Shown piece after piece: positions 1-8,606 of a stretch of 64,000 nt of DNA. Location: NCBI GenBank assembly GCA_042089915.1, contig JBELJZ010000010.1, positions 1 through 64,000 of the forward strand. The letters run 5' to 3'. The notes beneath the pieces are model-generated. The model searched no databases. It was not told the DNA's origin and saw nothing but the letters and a program-made list of their open reading frames with translations. Source of the stretch: UBA8752 sp002172485. Lineage in GTDB: Bacteria > Bacteroidota > Bacteroidia > Flavobacteriales_D > Sanyastnellaceae. The translations under genes and the position numbers were made by a program. Each line of letters opens with the position of its first letter. The first letter of the stretch is position 1.

Positions 1-150
1 AAACACGGCGCCATTTTTCTTCCAGACGCCCTGCAGAGTCGCGGTAACAATATCCACATTGTCCAGCAGCGGCGTGTCATGGGAAGGAACCTGCCCTTCG
101 AGGTCACCATTCCGACGTTCCAACTTGAAGCCCCTTGGGCCTTGAGCTGA
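1..150 (+). CDS. C-terminal fragment of an unidentified protein (truncated by window edge)
   Basis: An open frame enters from the left edge and ends at a TGA at 148-150, giving 49 residues that finish in FQLEAPWALS. I recognise no family. The frame has GC-rich third positions, as expected for a coding frame here, and it stops 17 nt before the next gene on the same strand. One antisense frame is also open across this stretch with similar third-position composition but has no plausible start, so the strand is only moderately favoured. Confidence 0.35.
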   Translation, partial: KHGAIFLPDALQSRGNNIHIVQQRRVMGRNLPFEVTIPTFQLEAPWALS

Positions 151-155
151 GGCTG

Positions 156-163
156 TAATTTTC
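156..163 (+). promoter_or_regulatory. Putative -7 element TAATTTTC before the serine hydrolase
   Basis: TAATTTTC matches the Bacteroidota sigma-A -7 consensus TAnnTTTG except at the last base. It ends 4 nt before the GTG start at 168. Transcription starting a few bases downstream would give a leaderless or nearly leaderless mRNA. No clear -33 TTG element sits at the expected distance. Confidence 0.5.
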
Positions 164-167
164 GGCC

Positions 168-1730
168 GTGTACCTCTGGCCCCTCCCCTTCGTTTTGATC
201 GCGGCGATCGCGTTGGCCACTCCCCATCGCACCGCTGCACAGGCTGACCTGTTCGATGCCATTGCAGATGAACATCAGCTGGCTGGCATGAGCGTGGTGA
301 CCCGGTGCGGTCATGAAGTCAGCCTCGAATCCCACGTGGGGCTTCGCGACATCGAGCGCAAACTCCCGGTCCATTCGGAGACCATATTTCGGATGGCGTC
401 CATCAGCAAGGCGGTGGTCGCACTTGGCGTTGCCAAACTCGTGGAGTCCGGCACCCTCACCTACGACGCGCCCTTGTCCGCTTACTTGGACTCGCCTCCC
501 GTGCACCCAGGTCACCCGGACGTTCCTCTCACGGTGCAACACCTGCTCACCCACAATTCCGGCATCCGTGACGGGGACGGCTACAGCGACTTCCTAAACG
601 CCAGCTATGCCAGCATTCCTGCTGTTCCCGCACTGTCCGAGGTCCTTTCAGAGGATGGCACATATTACACCACCAACATGTGGGGCACATCCGCCCCCGG
701 AGCATGGTTCCAATACGCCAACCTCAACTTCGGTGTCCTCGCCACCGTGATGGAAGCCGTCACGGGCATGCGTTTCGACCTGCTGATGGACGAGTTGATC
801 TTCGCCCCGTTCGGACTGGATGCCGGGTATCGTGTCCAGCAATTGGACGACATCAACGACGTTGCCGTGTTGTATCGGCAGGTGAATGGCGCCTGGACAC
901 CCCAAGCCGACCACTACGAGGGCGTCGTTCCTGCCGGCCCGAATTGGGAAGGCTACACGCCAGGCAACAGTGCCGTCTGCTTCAGCCCGCAAGGCGGGTT
1001 GCGCATCAGCGCGCGGGACCTCAGCCTTCTCGCCCATGTGTGGACCGCCGGAAATGCCCCCGGCCCCGATGGCACCACGGTGTCCTTTTTGTCGGGTCCG
1101 GCCCTGTCCGAGCTTCACGAGCAGCAGTGGGCCTACAGCACGTCCGGTGGTGGAAACGGCAACAATTATGACGGCCTCTTCAACAGATGGGGCCGAGGCC
1201 TGCACCTTGCCGCCAGCGGATTTGGCGAGGACGAAGTGATTCCAGACGTGGCTGTGGCCCCGTTCATCGGGCACCCCGGCGAAGCGTATGGCCTGATCAG
1301 CGACGCCTATTCGACGCCAGATGGCCAGTGGTCCTTCTGTTTCGCTACCCATGGAAAATGGGAAGGCTACTCCGTCGGTCCTGCCAGTGCGTACTACGAT
1401 GTGGAACAGTCCGTCTTCGCGGCCTTGCGCGATGACCTGCTCGCCTGCTTGGCATCCAGTGTCCCCGAGTTGGAACTTTCACAATGGAGGGTGCTCGGAC
1501 AACCTCGGGTGGGAGATTCGCTCCTTCACATGCAGGGCAGTCACCGCGGTGAAGTGCAACTGGACCTGCTGCGCCTGGACGGCCGGTCGACCGGAGAAAA
1601 GGTGACCAGCCAGGACCAATCCGGTCGATTCACCTTCCACATGCGCCCCCTTGAATTCGGGTGGCACGTTGGGCGTATCCAGGACGATCAGGGCAACGTG
1701 TCGACGGTGTCTTTCTTCGTGGGGCACTGA
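168..1730 (+). CDS. Secreted serine hydrolase of the beta-lactamase class C/PBP4* family with T9SS type A tail
   Basis: A 520-residue protein starting at GTG, with an N-terminal signal peptide ending near residues 22-25 (TAAQ). The penicillin-binding fold motifs are present in order: SISK at 78-81 (SxxK nucleophile and lysine), YAN at 183-185 (YxN), and HPG within GHPGEAYG near 369-371 (the HxG/KTG equivalent). Family members are D-aminopeptidases, esterases or D-Ala-D-Ala hydrolases, so the substrate is not predictable. The last ~80 residues form a separate beta-rich module with an LDLLRLDGRS segment and a FGWHVGRI strand, resembling a type A T9SS sorting domain, which suggests export across the outer membrane. 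It appears monocistronic, with its own -7-like element at 156-163. Confidence 0.85.
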   Translation: MYLWPLPFVLIAAIALATPHRTAAQADLFDAIADEHQLAGMSVVTRCGHEVSLESHVGLRDIERKLPVHSETIFRMASISKAVVALGVAKLVESGTLTYDAPLSAYLDSPPVHPGHPDVPLTVQHLLTHNSGIRDGDGYSDFLNASYASIPAVPALSEVLSEDGTYYTTNMWGTSAPGAWFQYANLNFGVLATVMEAVTGMRFDLLMDELIFAPFGLDAGYRVQQLDDINDVAVLYRQVNGAWTPQADHYEGVVPAGPNWEGYTPGNSAVCFSPQGGLRISARDLSLLAHVWTAGNAPGPDGTTVSFLSGPALSELHEQQWAYSTSGGGNGNNYDGLFNRWGRGLHLAASGFGEDEVIPDVAVAPFIGHPGEAYGLISDAYSTPDGQWSFCFATHGKWEGYSVGPASAYYDVEQSVFAALRDDLLACLASSVPELELSQWRVLGQPRVGDSLLHMQGSHRGEVQLDLLRLDGRSTGEKVTSQDQSGRFTFHMRPLEFGWHVGRIQDDQGNVSTVSFFVGH

Positions 1731-1740
1731 CTCCCTCACC

Positions 1741-1748
1741 TACCTTGC
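1741..1748 (+). promoter_or_regulatory. Putative -7 element TACCTTGC before the SDR gene
   Basis: TACCTTGC lies 7 nt upstream of the ATG at 1756 and resembles TAnnTTTG with two differences. It is one of a recurrent set of start-proximal elements in this window. Confidence 0.4.
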
Positions 1749-1755
1749 ACCCCCC

Positions 1756-2487
1756 ATGACGCCTTCTTCCCCGTCCACCGTCTTCCTGACCGGAGCGAGC
1801 AGCGGCATCGGCGCGGCCACCGCCCGCCTGCTTGTGGAACATGGTCACCGCGTGTATGCCACGGCCCGCCGTCTCGACCGCCTAGAAGCCATGCGACATG
1901 CCCTCCCTTCGGACCAGCAGGACCTGCTCCACGTCGCCGCGATGGATGTGACCGATGTGGCTGCCCAGCAAGCCGCCGTGGCAGATTGCGTGGACCGGTT
2001 CGGAAGCTTGGACGTCGTGGTCCCCAACGCCGGCCTCGGCATATTCGCCAACCTCGCGGAGGCTGAATTGCAGGACTGGCACACCATGGTCGACGTCAAC
2101 GTCAACGGCGTCCTCACCACACTCCACACCTGCCTTCCCCACTTGATCCGCGCCAAAGGGTTGGTGGTGCTCATCGGCTCTGTGGCTTCGCGCAACGTCT
2201 TCCCCTTCAGCGGCATTTACTGTGCCACCAAGCACGCCGTTCTGGCCATGGGAGAAGCCATTCGACAGGACCTCAAAGGCAAGGTGGCGTCCACCACCAT
2301 CTGTCCTGGCGCCGTGGATACGGATTTCATTGAGCAAACGCGAGACAACACCCTGCTCGACCAGTACCGCCCCAACTTCAAGAAGGGCATGCGGCCGGAG
2401 TTCATTGCGGAGCATGTGCTCCTCGCCATCGACCAACGCGGGAAAGGTGTCATTTCCGACATCACACTCCGCCCTGACATATACTGA
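1756..2487 (+). CDS. Short-chain dehydrogenase/reductase (classical SDR)
   Basis: A 243-residue single-domain NAD(P)-dependent oxidoreductase of usual classical-SDR length. The Rossmann cofactor motif TGASSGIG lies at 12-19, the NAG motif at 91-93, the catalytic serine at S142 in IGSVAS, and the catalytic pair Y155/K159 in YCATK. The PG motif follows (CPGAVDT). The ATG at 1756 is chosen because it places the TGxxxGIG motif at the normal distance from the N-terminus; the frame is open further upstream, but that would overlap the preceding gene. The stop is followed after one base by the ATG of a glycosyltransferase, so the two are probably co-transcribed. This could point to glycan or lipid metabolism, but the substrate is unknown. 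Confidence 0.9.
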   Translation: MTPSSPSTVFLTGASSGIGAATARLLVEHGHRVYATARRLDRLEAMRHALPSDQQDLLHVAAMDVTDVAAQQAAVADCVDRFGSLDVVVPNAGLGIFANLAEAELQDWHTMVDVNVNGVLTTLHTCLPHLIRAKGLVVLIGSVASRNVFPFSGIYCATKHAVLAMGEAIRQDLKGKVASTTICPGAVDTDFIEQTRDNTLLDQYRPNFKKGMRPEFIAEHVLLAIDQRGKGVISDITLRPDIY

Positions 2488-2488
2488 C

Positions 2489-3664
2489 ATGCGCGATCAA
2501 CATCCTTTGCGGCTTGTCTTGCTCTCTACCTCCGAAGGTTGGGGTGGGTTGGAGATGAACCTGTTCCGCCATGCCCGCTGGATGGCGCAGGAGGGGCACA
2601 TCGTGCGGGTACTGTGTGTGGCGGATTCCCCGCTCCACAATGCCGCCATGGCCTTCATCCAAGGGGATGAAGGCAAGGCCCTGACCCTCGATTGCCGGAT
2701 CATCCGCGCCAACTCACAGTACTTCGCCTTCGCCACCGCCATTCACAGGGCCACACGCCTGATCCGCTACCGGGCGGACTGGCTTTGGATCCGGGACCCC
2801 CGGGACCTCGACGCTTCTGCCCTGGCCCGCCGCGTCGTCGGCTTGCTCGGTGGCAAGACCCGACTGCTCGTTCAGCAGGGCATGCAGATTCCCAAGCCCA
2901 AGAAGTCGCCGTTTCACCGGTTCCGGTTCAACGCCGTGGATGCCTGGGTGTCGCCTTTGCATTGGCTGAAGAAGCAGGTCAATGACCGGACGACGGTCGC
3001 CCCCGAGGACACTCATGTCATTCCCCTCGGCCTGGACGATGACTGGTTTGAGCCGAGGCCTGCTGGTGATCAATACCGGAGGCAATGCCGTCTGGAACTC
3101 GGATTGTCGCAGGAGTCCTTCGTGATCACGATGGTGGGGCGCATTGACCGGAAAAAGGGCCAAACCACCCTGATTCGTGCCCTTGCAGAGATGCCGCCCG
3201 ATGCCCACGTGCTGATCGTCGGCGACCCGACGTTGGATGAGATGAGCGACTATTTCGACGAGGTGCGTCACTTGGTGCGCCGCAAGGAATTGCAGTGGCG
3301 CGTGCACTTCCGTCCCTACATGAACTTTCCGCGTTCCGCATTCATTGCGGCCGATGTCGTGGCGGTCTGTTCGCAGCAGGAAAGCGTGGGGTCGGTCACC
3401 TTGGAAGCCATGGCGTCGGGGTGTGCCATCCTGGGTACCGACACCGGTGGAACGGCAGAGATTCTGGCTAACGGACGCGGCTGGACTTTCCCGGCGGAAG
3501 ACTCGGAGACCATGGCCACGAAGCTCATGGAGTTGCGCAACAATGCGGAGATCATTCCGGAGCGCATCGAAGCGGGCCGGCCCTACATCGCCCACCACCG
3601 CCGTTCGGAAGTCGTGCAACTCTGGGATCAGCTTCTTCGCACGGGAAGCTCGTCGGAAGGCTAA
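2489..3664 (+). CDS. Glycosyltransferase family 4 (GT-B fold)
   Basis: A 391-residue protein with the two-domain GT-B layout: an N-terminal acceptor domain beginning with the Gly-rich SEGWGGLE segment (residues 15-22), and a C-terminal nucleotide-sugar domain starting near GRIDRKKG (217-224). The EX7E retaining signature is at E298 to E306 (ESVGSVTLE). The start is the ATG one base after the SDR stop, so translation is likely coupled. No signal peptide is seen, so it should act in the cytoplasm or at the inner membrane, transferring a sugar from a nucleotide donor to an envelope glycan or lipid. Neither donor nor acceptor can be read from sequence. Confidence 0.9.
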   Translation: MRDQHPLRLVLLSTSEGWGGLEMNLFRHARWMAQEGHIVRVLCVADSPLHNAAMAFIQGDEGKALTLDCRIIRANSQYFAFATAIHRATRLIRYRADWLWIRDPRDLDASALARRVVGLLGGKTRLLVQQGMQIPKPKKSPFHRFRFNAVDAWVSPLHWLKKQVNDRTTVAPEDTHVIPLGLDDDWFEPRPAGDQYRRQCRLELGLSQESFVITMVGRIDRKKGQTTLIRALAEMPPDAHVLIVGDPTLDEMSDYFDEVRHLVRRKELQWRVHFRPYMNFPRSAFIAADVVAVCSQQESVGSVTLEAMASGCAILGTDTGGTAEILANGRGWTFPAEDSETMATKLMELRNNAEIIPERIEAGRPYIAHHRRSEVVQLWDQLLRTGSSSEG

Positions 3665-3669
3665 TTTTG
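3662..3669 (+). promoter_or_regulatory. Consensus -7 element TAATTTTG before prfC
   Basis: A perfect match to TAnnTTTG, overlapping the stop codon of the upstream glycosyltransferase and ending 7 nt before the prfC ATG at 3677. It suggests that prfC has its own promoter with almost no leader. Confidence 0.55.
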
Positions 3670-3676
3670 CCCGCCC

Positions 3677-5275
3677 ATGGCCGCATTGACCCAGGAAATC
3701 GCCCGGCGGAAAACCTTCGCCATCATCAGCCACCCTGACGCTGGAAAGACCACCTTGACGGAGAAGTTCCTGCTGTTCGGCGGGGCCATCCAGACCGCAG
3801 GGGCGGTGAAGTCCAACAAGATCACGAAGACCGCCGCGTCAGACTTCATGGAAATCGAGCGGCAACGTGGTATCTCGGTGGCGACGTCCGTGATGGCCTT
3901 CGAGTACCAGGACTGCCTGATCAACCTGCTCGACACCCCGGGCCACCGCGACTTCGCGGAGGACACCTACCGCACCCTGACCGCCGTGGACAGCGTCATC
4001 CTGGTCATCGACTGCGTCAAAGGCGTCGAGGCCCAGACCGAGCGCCTCATGGAAGTGTGCCGGATGCGCGACACCCCCGTCATCATCTTCATCAACAAGA
4101 TGGACCTCGAGGGACGCGATGGGTTCGACCTGCTCGATGAACTGGAGGAGAAACTCAACATCAAGGTCCGGCCGCTGTCCTGGCCGATCAGCCAAGGCTA
4201 CACGTTCCAAGGCGTGTACAACCTGTTCGACAGCACGCTGCGCCTGTTCCAGAGCGACAAGCAGCGCGTGACGGAAGACCTGCTCAACATCTCCGGCCTC
4301 GACGATCCTCAAATCGACGAGCTCGTGGGGAAAGACCACGCGGCCCAATTGCGGGAGGACGTGGAGATGGTGGAGGGCGTATACGACCCCCTCGACATGG
4401 ACGCCTACGCCCGCGGAGAGGTCGCCCCGGTCTTCTTCGGATCGGCCGTCAACAACTTTGGCGTGCAGGAAATGCTGGATTCCTTCATCCGCATCGCCCC
4501 CACCCCCCGGCCGCGGCCCACTTCCCAGCGCGACGTCGAGCCCACTGAAGAGAAGTTCAGCGGGTTCATTTTCAAGATCCACGCCAACATCGACCCCCGT
4601 CACCGGGACCGCATCGCCTTTCTGCGCGTATGCAGCGGCACCTTCAAGCGGGGGGCTTTCTACACCCACACCCGCCTCGGCAAGAAGCTGAAGTTTGCCA
4701 ACCCCGCCACCTTCATGGCGTCGGCCAAGGCCGTGGTGGACGAAGCCTTCCCGGGCGACGTCGTCGGCCTCTACGACACGGGCAACTTCAAGATTGGGGA
4801 CACTTTGACCGAAGGGGAAGACCTGCAGTTCCAAGGCATTCCGAGCTTCTCCCCCGAGATCTTCAAAGAGTTGCAGAACAACGACCCAATGAAGTCCAAG
4901 CAGTTGGAAAAGGGCATCCAACAGCTCACCGATGAGGGGGTGGCGCAGCTCTTCGTCATGAACCCCGGCAACCGCAAAGTGGTGGGCACGGTGGGCGAGC
5001 TCCAGTTCGAGGTCATCCAATACCGCCTCGAGCACGAGTACGGTGCGAAGGCCAGCTTTGTCCCAAAGCGCTACCACAAGGCCTGCTGGCTGACCGGCGA
5101 CGAAGAGAAGGTGGCCGAATTCAAACGACTCAAGGTCACGGAAATGGCCGTGGACAAGGACGGCAACGACGTCTACCTCGCCCCCTCACAGTTCATCCTC
5201 GACATGGAACGCGGCAACTTCCCGGAGATCACCTTCCATACGACCTCGGAGTTCAAGACCGCCCAAGCGGTGTAA
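3677..5275 (+). CDS. prfC: Peptide chain release factor 3 (GTPase)
   Basis: A 532-residue translational GTPase of normal RF3 length. G1 is SHPDAGKT (18-25), the switch region contains RQRGIS (62-67), G3 is DTPGH (86-90) and G4 is NKMD (140-143). The central part aligns with domain II (GTFKRG, GDVVGLYDTGNFKIGDTL) and the C-terminus with the RF3-specific domain (VGELQFEVIQYRLEHEYG). The long KSNKITKTAASD segment between G1 and G2 is characteristic of RF3 rather than EF-G. It promotes GTP-dependent recycling of RF1/RF2 from the ribosome. It follows the SDR-glycosyltransferase pair by 12 nt. Confidence 0.97.
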   Translation: MAALTQEIARRKTFAIISHPDAGKTTLTEKFLLFGGAIQTAGAVKSNKITKTAASDFMEIERQRGISVATSVMAFEYQDCLINLLDTPGHRDFAEDTYRTLTAVDSVILVIDCVKGVEAQTERLMEVCRMRDTPVIIFINKMDLEGRDGFDLLDELEEKLNIKVRPLSWPISQGYTFQGVYNLFDSTLRLFQSDKQRVTEDLLNISGLDDPQIDELVGKDHAAQLREDVEMVEGVYDPLDMDAYARGEVAPVFFGSAVNNFGVQEMLDSFIRIAPTPRPRPTSQRDVEPTEEKFSGFIFKIHANIDPRHRDRIAFLRVCSGTFKRGAFYTHTRLGKKLKFANPATFMASAKAVVDEAFPGDVVGLYDTGNFKIGDTLTEGEDLQFQGIPSFSPEIFKELQNNDPMKSKQLEKGIQQLTDEGVAQLFVMNPGNRKVVGTVGELQFEVIQYRLEHEYGAKASFVPKRYHKACWLTGDEEKVAEFKRLKVTEMAVDKDGNDVYLAPSQFILDMERGNFPEITFHTTSEFKTAQAV

Positions 5276-5303
5276 ATCCCGCAGGAGGGGACGGCTCCCC
5301 GAC

Positions 5304-5311
5304 TACCTTTG
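5304..5311 (+). promoter_or_regulatory. Consensus -7 element TACCTTTG before the CarboxypepD_reg gene
   Basis: A perfect TAnnTTTG match, followed by GCCC and the ATG at 5316. This 4-nt spacing recurs at eight start codons in the window. Confidence 0.6.
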
Positions 5312-5315
5312 GCCC

Positions 5316-5972
5316 ATGCCGATTCCGTTCCGTCTTGCGGTCTTTCCCTTGTTGTGGTCTTGTCTGACCCTGAGTGCCCAAAGTGACACCACGGCCCTGC
5401 CCATGGTCGTCCAACTCACCGGTGTTGTCGTCGAAGGCGACTCCCTTGGCCCCGTCCCCTTCGCCACGGTCTACCGCGAGCGGGACCAACGGGGCACCAT
5501 CACGGATGAATACGGCTTCTTCGCCATTCCCGCCCGCGTGGGCGACACGGTCCGGTTCAGCTCCATCGGCCTGACTTCCTCTTTCCTGGTCGTCCCCGAC
5601 CTGACCGGCCAGGAGATGCCCGACCGCATGAGTGTGGTCCAGCCCTTGGGCCGAGACACGGTCATGATGGAGGAAGCGCGCATTTATCCCTGGCCCAGCC
5701 GGGAGCGCTTCAAGGAGGAATTCTTGGCCCTTCGGCTCGAAGCCGATGCCCGCGAACGGGCCCGACGCAACCTCGATTTCGACCCGATGGCCCTGTATGA
5801 CCGGATGTCAGAAATGGGAACCAGCCCTCAGGAGAATTTCCGCATTCTGCAGGCCCGCCAAGCTGAGATGGAGAGCTACCGTGGCGGCATGGTCCCGGTC
5901 AGCGTGCTCAATCCGCTGGCCTGGGGTCAATTCATCAATGCCCTTCGAAACGGCGAGTTTCGGAAGCGTTGA
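5316..5972 (+). CDS. Exported carboxypeptidase-regulatory-like domain protein
   Basis: A 218-residue protein with a signal peptide (residues 1-21, ending LSAQ) and a beta-sandwich region at about 33-110. The pattern VVVEGDSLGPVPFATVY followed by a glycine-rich turn matches the CarboxypepD_reg-like fold seen at the N-terminus of TonB receptors. The remainder is charged and helical (residues 125-160) and ends in basic residues. It has the same architecture as the protein at 62490-63290, so the two look like distant paralogues. The last bases overlap the start of the TonB-dependent receptor, suggesting joint expression and possibly a periplasmic role linked to that receptor. The function is not established. 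Confidence 0.75.
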   Translation: MPIPFRLAVFPLLWSCLTLSAQSDTTALPMVVQLTGVVVEGDSLGPVPFATVYRERDQRGTITDEYGFFAIPARVGDTVRFSSIGLTSSFLVVPDLTGQEMPDRMSVVQPLGRDTVMMEEARIYPWPSRERFKEEFLALRLEADARERARRNLDFDPMALYDRMSEMGTSPQENFRILQARQAEMESYRGGMVPVSVLNPLAWGQFINALRNGEFRKR

Positions 5973-8578
5973 CGCAACACTTTGCCCTGAAATCCGTTTC
6001 ACAGCCCGTGCGCCCTCTTGCCTTCTTGAGCCTGCTCCTCGTGCTGTCCTCCTCTGCGATGGCACAGGGCTACCGTGTCTTTGGCCGGGTCACGGACACC
6101 GCAGGACAGCCCCTCCCCGGTGCCACCGTGCTGCCCCGAGGCAGCCGTTCTGCGGCTGTCACCGATGCCAACGGCCGGTATAACCTTCCGCTCCGGGATC
6201 CCGGCGAAGTGGCCATCCGGTTCACGTTCATCGGCTACGATCCCGTCATCCGGAAAGCCGTCCCCACCCCGGAGGGCACCCGCCTTGACGTCCGGCTCCG
6301 TGCGGGCGTGGCATTGAATCAAGCCGAGGTGGAAGCGGATGGGACCCGGACCAGCCCCATTCAACGCATTGACCCCCGGGTCGCCTCGCGGGTACCCAGC
6401 GTCCGTGGAACGGTGGAAGACCTGCTGATCCAGGCTCCAGTCAACTTCACCAGTGAGCTCTCCAGCGCCTACAACGTGCGGGGCGGCAGCTTCGACGAAA
6501 ACCTCGTCTACGTCAACGGCATCGAGGTGTACCGGCCTTTCCTCGTGCGCGCCGGACAACAGGAAGGGCTCTCCTTTCCCAACCCCGACATGATCCAGTC
6601 CATCCGCTTTTCTGCGGGTGGATTCGAATCCAAGTACGGCGACCGGATGAGTTCGGTGCTCGACATTCAATACCGGAGACCGCAGGAATTTGCAGGACGG
6701 GCGATGGCCAGCCTTCTCGGCGGTCAATTTCAGGTGGAAGACGTGTCCGACGATGGGCGGTGGACCTACAACATGGGACTGCGCTACCGCAACAATGGCT
6801 ACGTGCTGGGCGGGCTCGATGAGAGCGGAGAATACCGCCCGGTCTACACGGACCTTCAAGGCTACGTCACCTATGACCCCGACGGCTATGGCCCCTGGGA
6901 AATCCAAGCCCTCGCCACGGCTGCGCAGAACAAGTACCGGTTCATCCCCCAAACACGGGAAACCAACGTGGGCACCATCAACGAGGCCCTGCGCCTGACG
7001 GTCTACTTCGACGGTCAGGAAGTCACCCAGTACCGCACGGGGTTCGGCGCCCTCGCGGCCGACCGGGTGACCCCCACCTCCCGCGTGCGCTTCATTGCCT
7101 CCGCATTCCGGACCGATGAGGAGGAGACGTTCGACATCCTCGGCGGGTATTTCCTGAGCCAGCTCGAGCGGGACCCTGGATCCGATGCCTTTGGTGAGGC
7201 ACTGGGCCTGCAAGGGGTCGGCTATTTCCTCAACCACGCCCGCAACAACCTGCAAGCGACGGTGCTCAGCGGCAGCGCCCGCGGCTCCTTCACCCGGGCC
7301 AAGGAAGCCCACCTCATCGAGTGGGGTGTGCAAGCCCGCCACGAGATCATCGACGACCAGCTCAATGAGTGGGAGCTCGTCGACAGCGCCGGTTACATCG
7401 TCCCCCACCCGGAGGACAACATTGGCTATACCGATGCCAGCGACCGACCCTTCCAGCAGATCCTGCTGCAGGATGTGGTCCGTACGGAAAACCGCACCGC
7501 ATCGAGCCGCCTGATGGCCTACCTCCAGGACACGTGGAAAGGCAACTGGGCAGATGGCAGCCAGTGGGAGTTGCACGCCGGCGCGCGATTGCACCATTGG
7601 ACCTTCAACGGCCAGACTGTCGGCGGCCCCCGCTTTCACGCCGCGTGGAAACCGAAGTGGATCATGGGCACCGACTCCTTGGGCAACCAGCGCATGCGCG
7701 ATGTCGTGTTCAACCTCGCTGGGGGGTGGTACTGGCAACCGGCATTCTACCGAGAAATGCGCGACCTCGCCGGACAAGTCAACCCGAACATCCAAGCCCA
7801 GCGCGCCCTGCACCTCATCGCCGGCGCCAATTACCGCTTTGACTGGCAAGGGCGCCCCTTCCTGCTCAACGCGGAGGTCTACCACAAAGACCTCGCCTCC
7901 CTCATTCCCTACGAAGTCGAAAATGTCCGCCTGCGTTACTACGCGGACAACGATGCGGTTGGCCGCGCGACCGGCCTCGACCTCATGCTCAACGGCGAGT
8001 TCATCGACGGCGTCCAAAGCTGGATGCGGATGAGCTTCCTCCGCGCCGAAGAGGACCTCACCGACGACGGCTACTACGACTACTACAACGAAGCCGGCGA
8101 ACTCATTGTGCCAGGCTACTCCTTCGACCCGGTTGCCACCGACAGCACGTTGGTTCAACCCGGCTTCATCCCCCGCCCCACCGACCAGCGCTTCTCCATG
8201 TCGATGCTGTTCCAAGACGAGATGCCGGGCGCTCCTGAATACAAGGTGCTGCTGAGCCTGTTTTACGGCACGGGCCTGCCCTTCGGCCCGCCGGACTTCA
8301 GCCGCTACAAAGACACCCTGCGCCTGCCTGCCTACCGCCGCGTCGACATCGGCTTCTCCCGCGATCTCTTTCTCGGCGACCGTGGCACGATCCGCAAGGA
8401 TGGCACCTCCCGCACCAAGCCCCTCGAAGGCTTCGTCGCCCTTGAGGTCTTCAACCTCCTCGGCATCCGCAACACCATCAACCACACGTGGATTCAGGAC
8501 GTCACTGGCCGGCGCTACGCCATCCCGAACTACCTGACCGCACGGCGCATCAACCTCAAATTCGCCATCCGCTTCTGA
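5969..8578 (+). CDS. TonB-dependent outer-membrane receptor
   Basis: An 869-residue protein: signal peptide (LLVLSSSAMAQG), a CarboxypepD_reg-like domain (about 37-112, GRVTDTAGQPLPGATV), a plug domain (about 120-235, with YNVRGGSFDENLVYVNG), and a 22-strand-type barrel region ending in the aromatic terminus KFAIRF required for BAM insertion. The assigned start is a TTG overlapping the upstream stop (TTGA); an in-frame GTG at 6008 would still give a good signal peptide, so the start is uncertain. The receptor would import a siderophore, glycan or other ligand using TonB energy. There is no SusD-like partner next to it, so a SusC/D polysaccharide locus is unlikely. Confidence 0.92.
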   Translation: MTQHFALKSVSQPVRPLAFLSLLLVLSSSAMAQGYRVFGRVTDTAGQPLPGATVLPRGSRSAAVTDANGRYNLPLRDPGEVAIRFTFIGYDPVIRKAVPTPEGTRLDVRLRAGVALNQAEVEADGTRTSPIQRIDPRVASRVPSVRGTVEDLLIQAPVNFTSELSSAYNVRGGSFDENLVYVNGIEVYRPFLVRAGQQEGLSFPNPDMIQSIRFSAGGFESKYGDRMSSVLDIQYRRPQEFAGRAMASLLGGQFQVEDVSDDGRWTYNMGLRYRNNGYVLGGLDESGEYRPVYTDLQGYVTYDPDGYGPWEIQALATAAQNKYRFIPQTRETNVGTINEALRLTVYFDGQEVTQYRTGFGALAADRVTPTSRVRFIASAFRTDEEETFDILGGYFLSQLERDPGSDAFGEALGLQGVGYFLNHARNNLQATVLSGSARGSFTRAKEAHLIEWGVQARHEIIDDQLNEWELVDSAGYIVPHPEDNIGYTDASDRPFQQILLQDVVRTENRTASSRLMAYLQDTWKGNWADGSQWELHAGARLHHWTFNGQTVGGPRFHAAWKPKWIMGTDSLGNQRMRDVVFNLAGGWYWQPAFYREMRDLAGQVNPNIQAQRALHLIAGANYRFDWQGRPFLLNAEVYHKDLASLIPYEVENVRLRYYADNDAVGRATGLDLMLNGEFIDGVQSWMRMSFLRAEEDLTDDGYYDYYNEAGELIVPGYSFDPVATDSTLVQPGFIPRPTDQRFSMSMLFQDEMPGAPEYKVLLSLFYGTGLPFGPPDFSRYKDTLRLPAYRRVDIGFSRDLFLGDRGTIRKDGTSRTKPLEGFVALEVFNLLGIRNTINHTWIQDVTGRRYAIPNYLTARRINLKFAIRF

Positions 8579-8594
8579 GCCAGTTGGTCTGAGG

Positions 8595-8602
8595 TATTTT
8601 CA
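8595..8602 (+). promoter_or_regulatory. Putative -7 element TATTTTCA before the lectin-domain gene
   Basis: TATTTTCA keeps TAnnTT and lies 4 nt before the ATG at 8607, the same spacing as at 5316, 43266 and 62139. Confidence 0.4.
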
Positions 8603-8606
8603 TCCC

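Noticed and set aside
1651..1755. Upstream extension of the SDR gene (in-frame start at 1651)
   Set aside because: It would overlap the serine hydrolase tail and add ~35 residues before the Rossmann motif, which is not expected in this family.
5999..8485. 828-codon minus-strand open frame opposite the TonB receptor
   Set aside because: Shadow of a convincing receptor gene; no motif in the antisense product.
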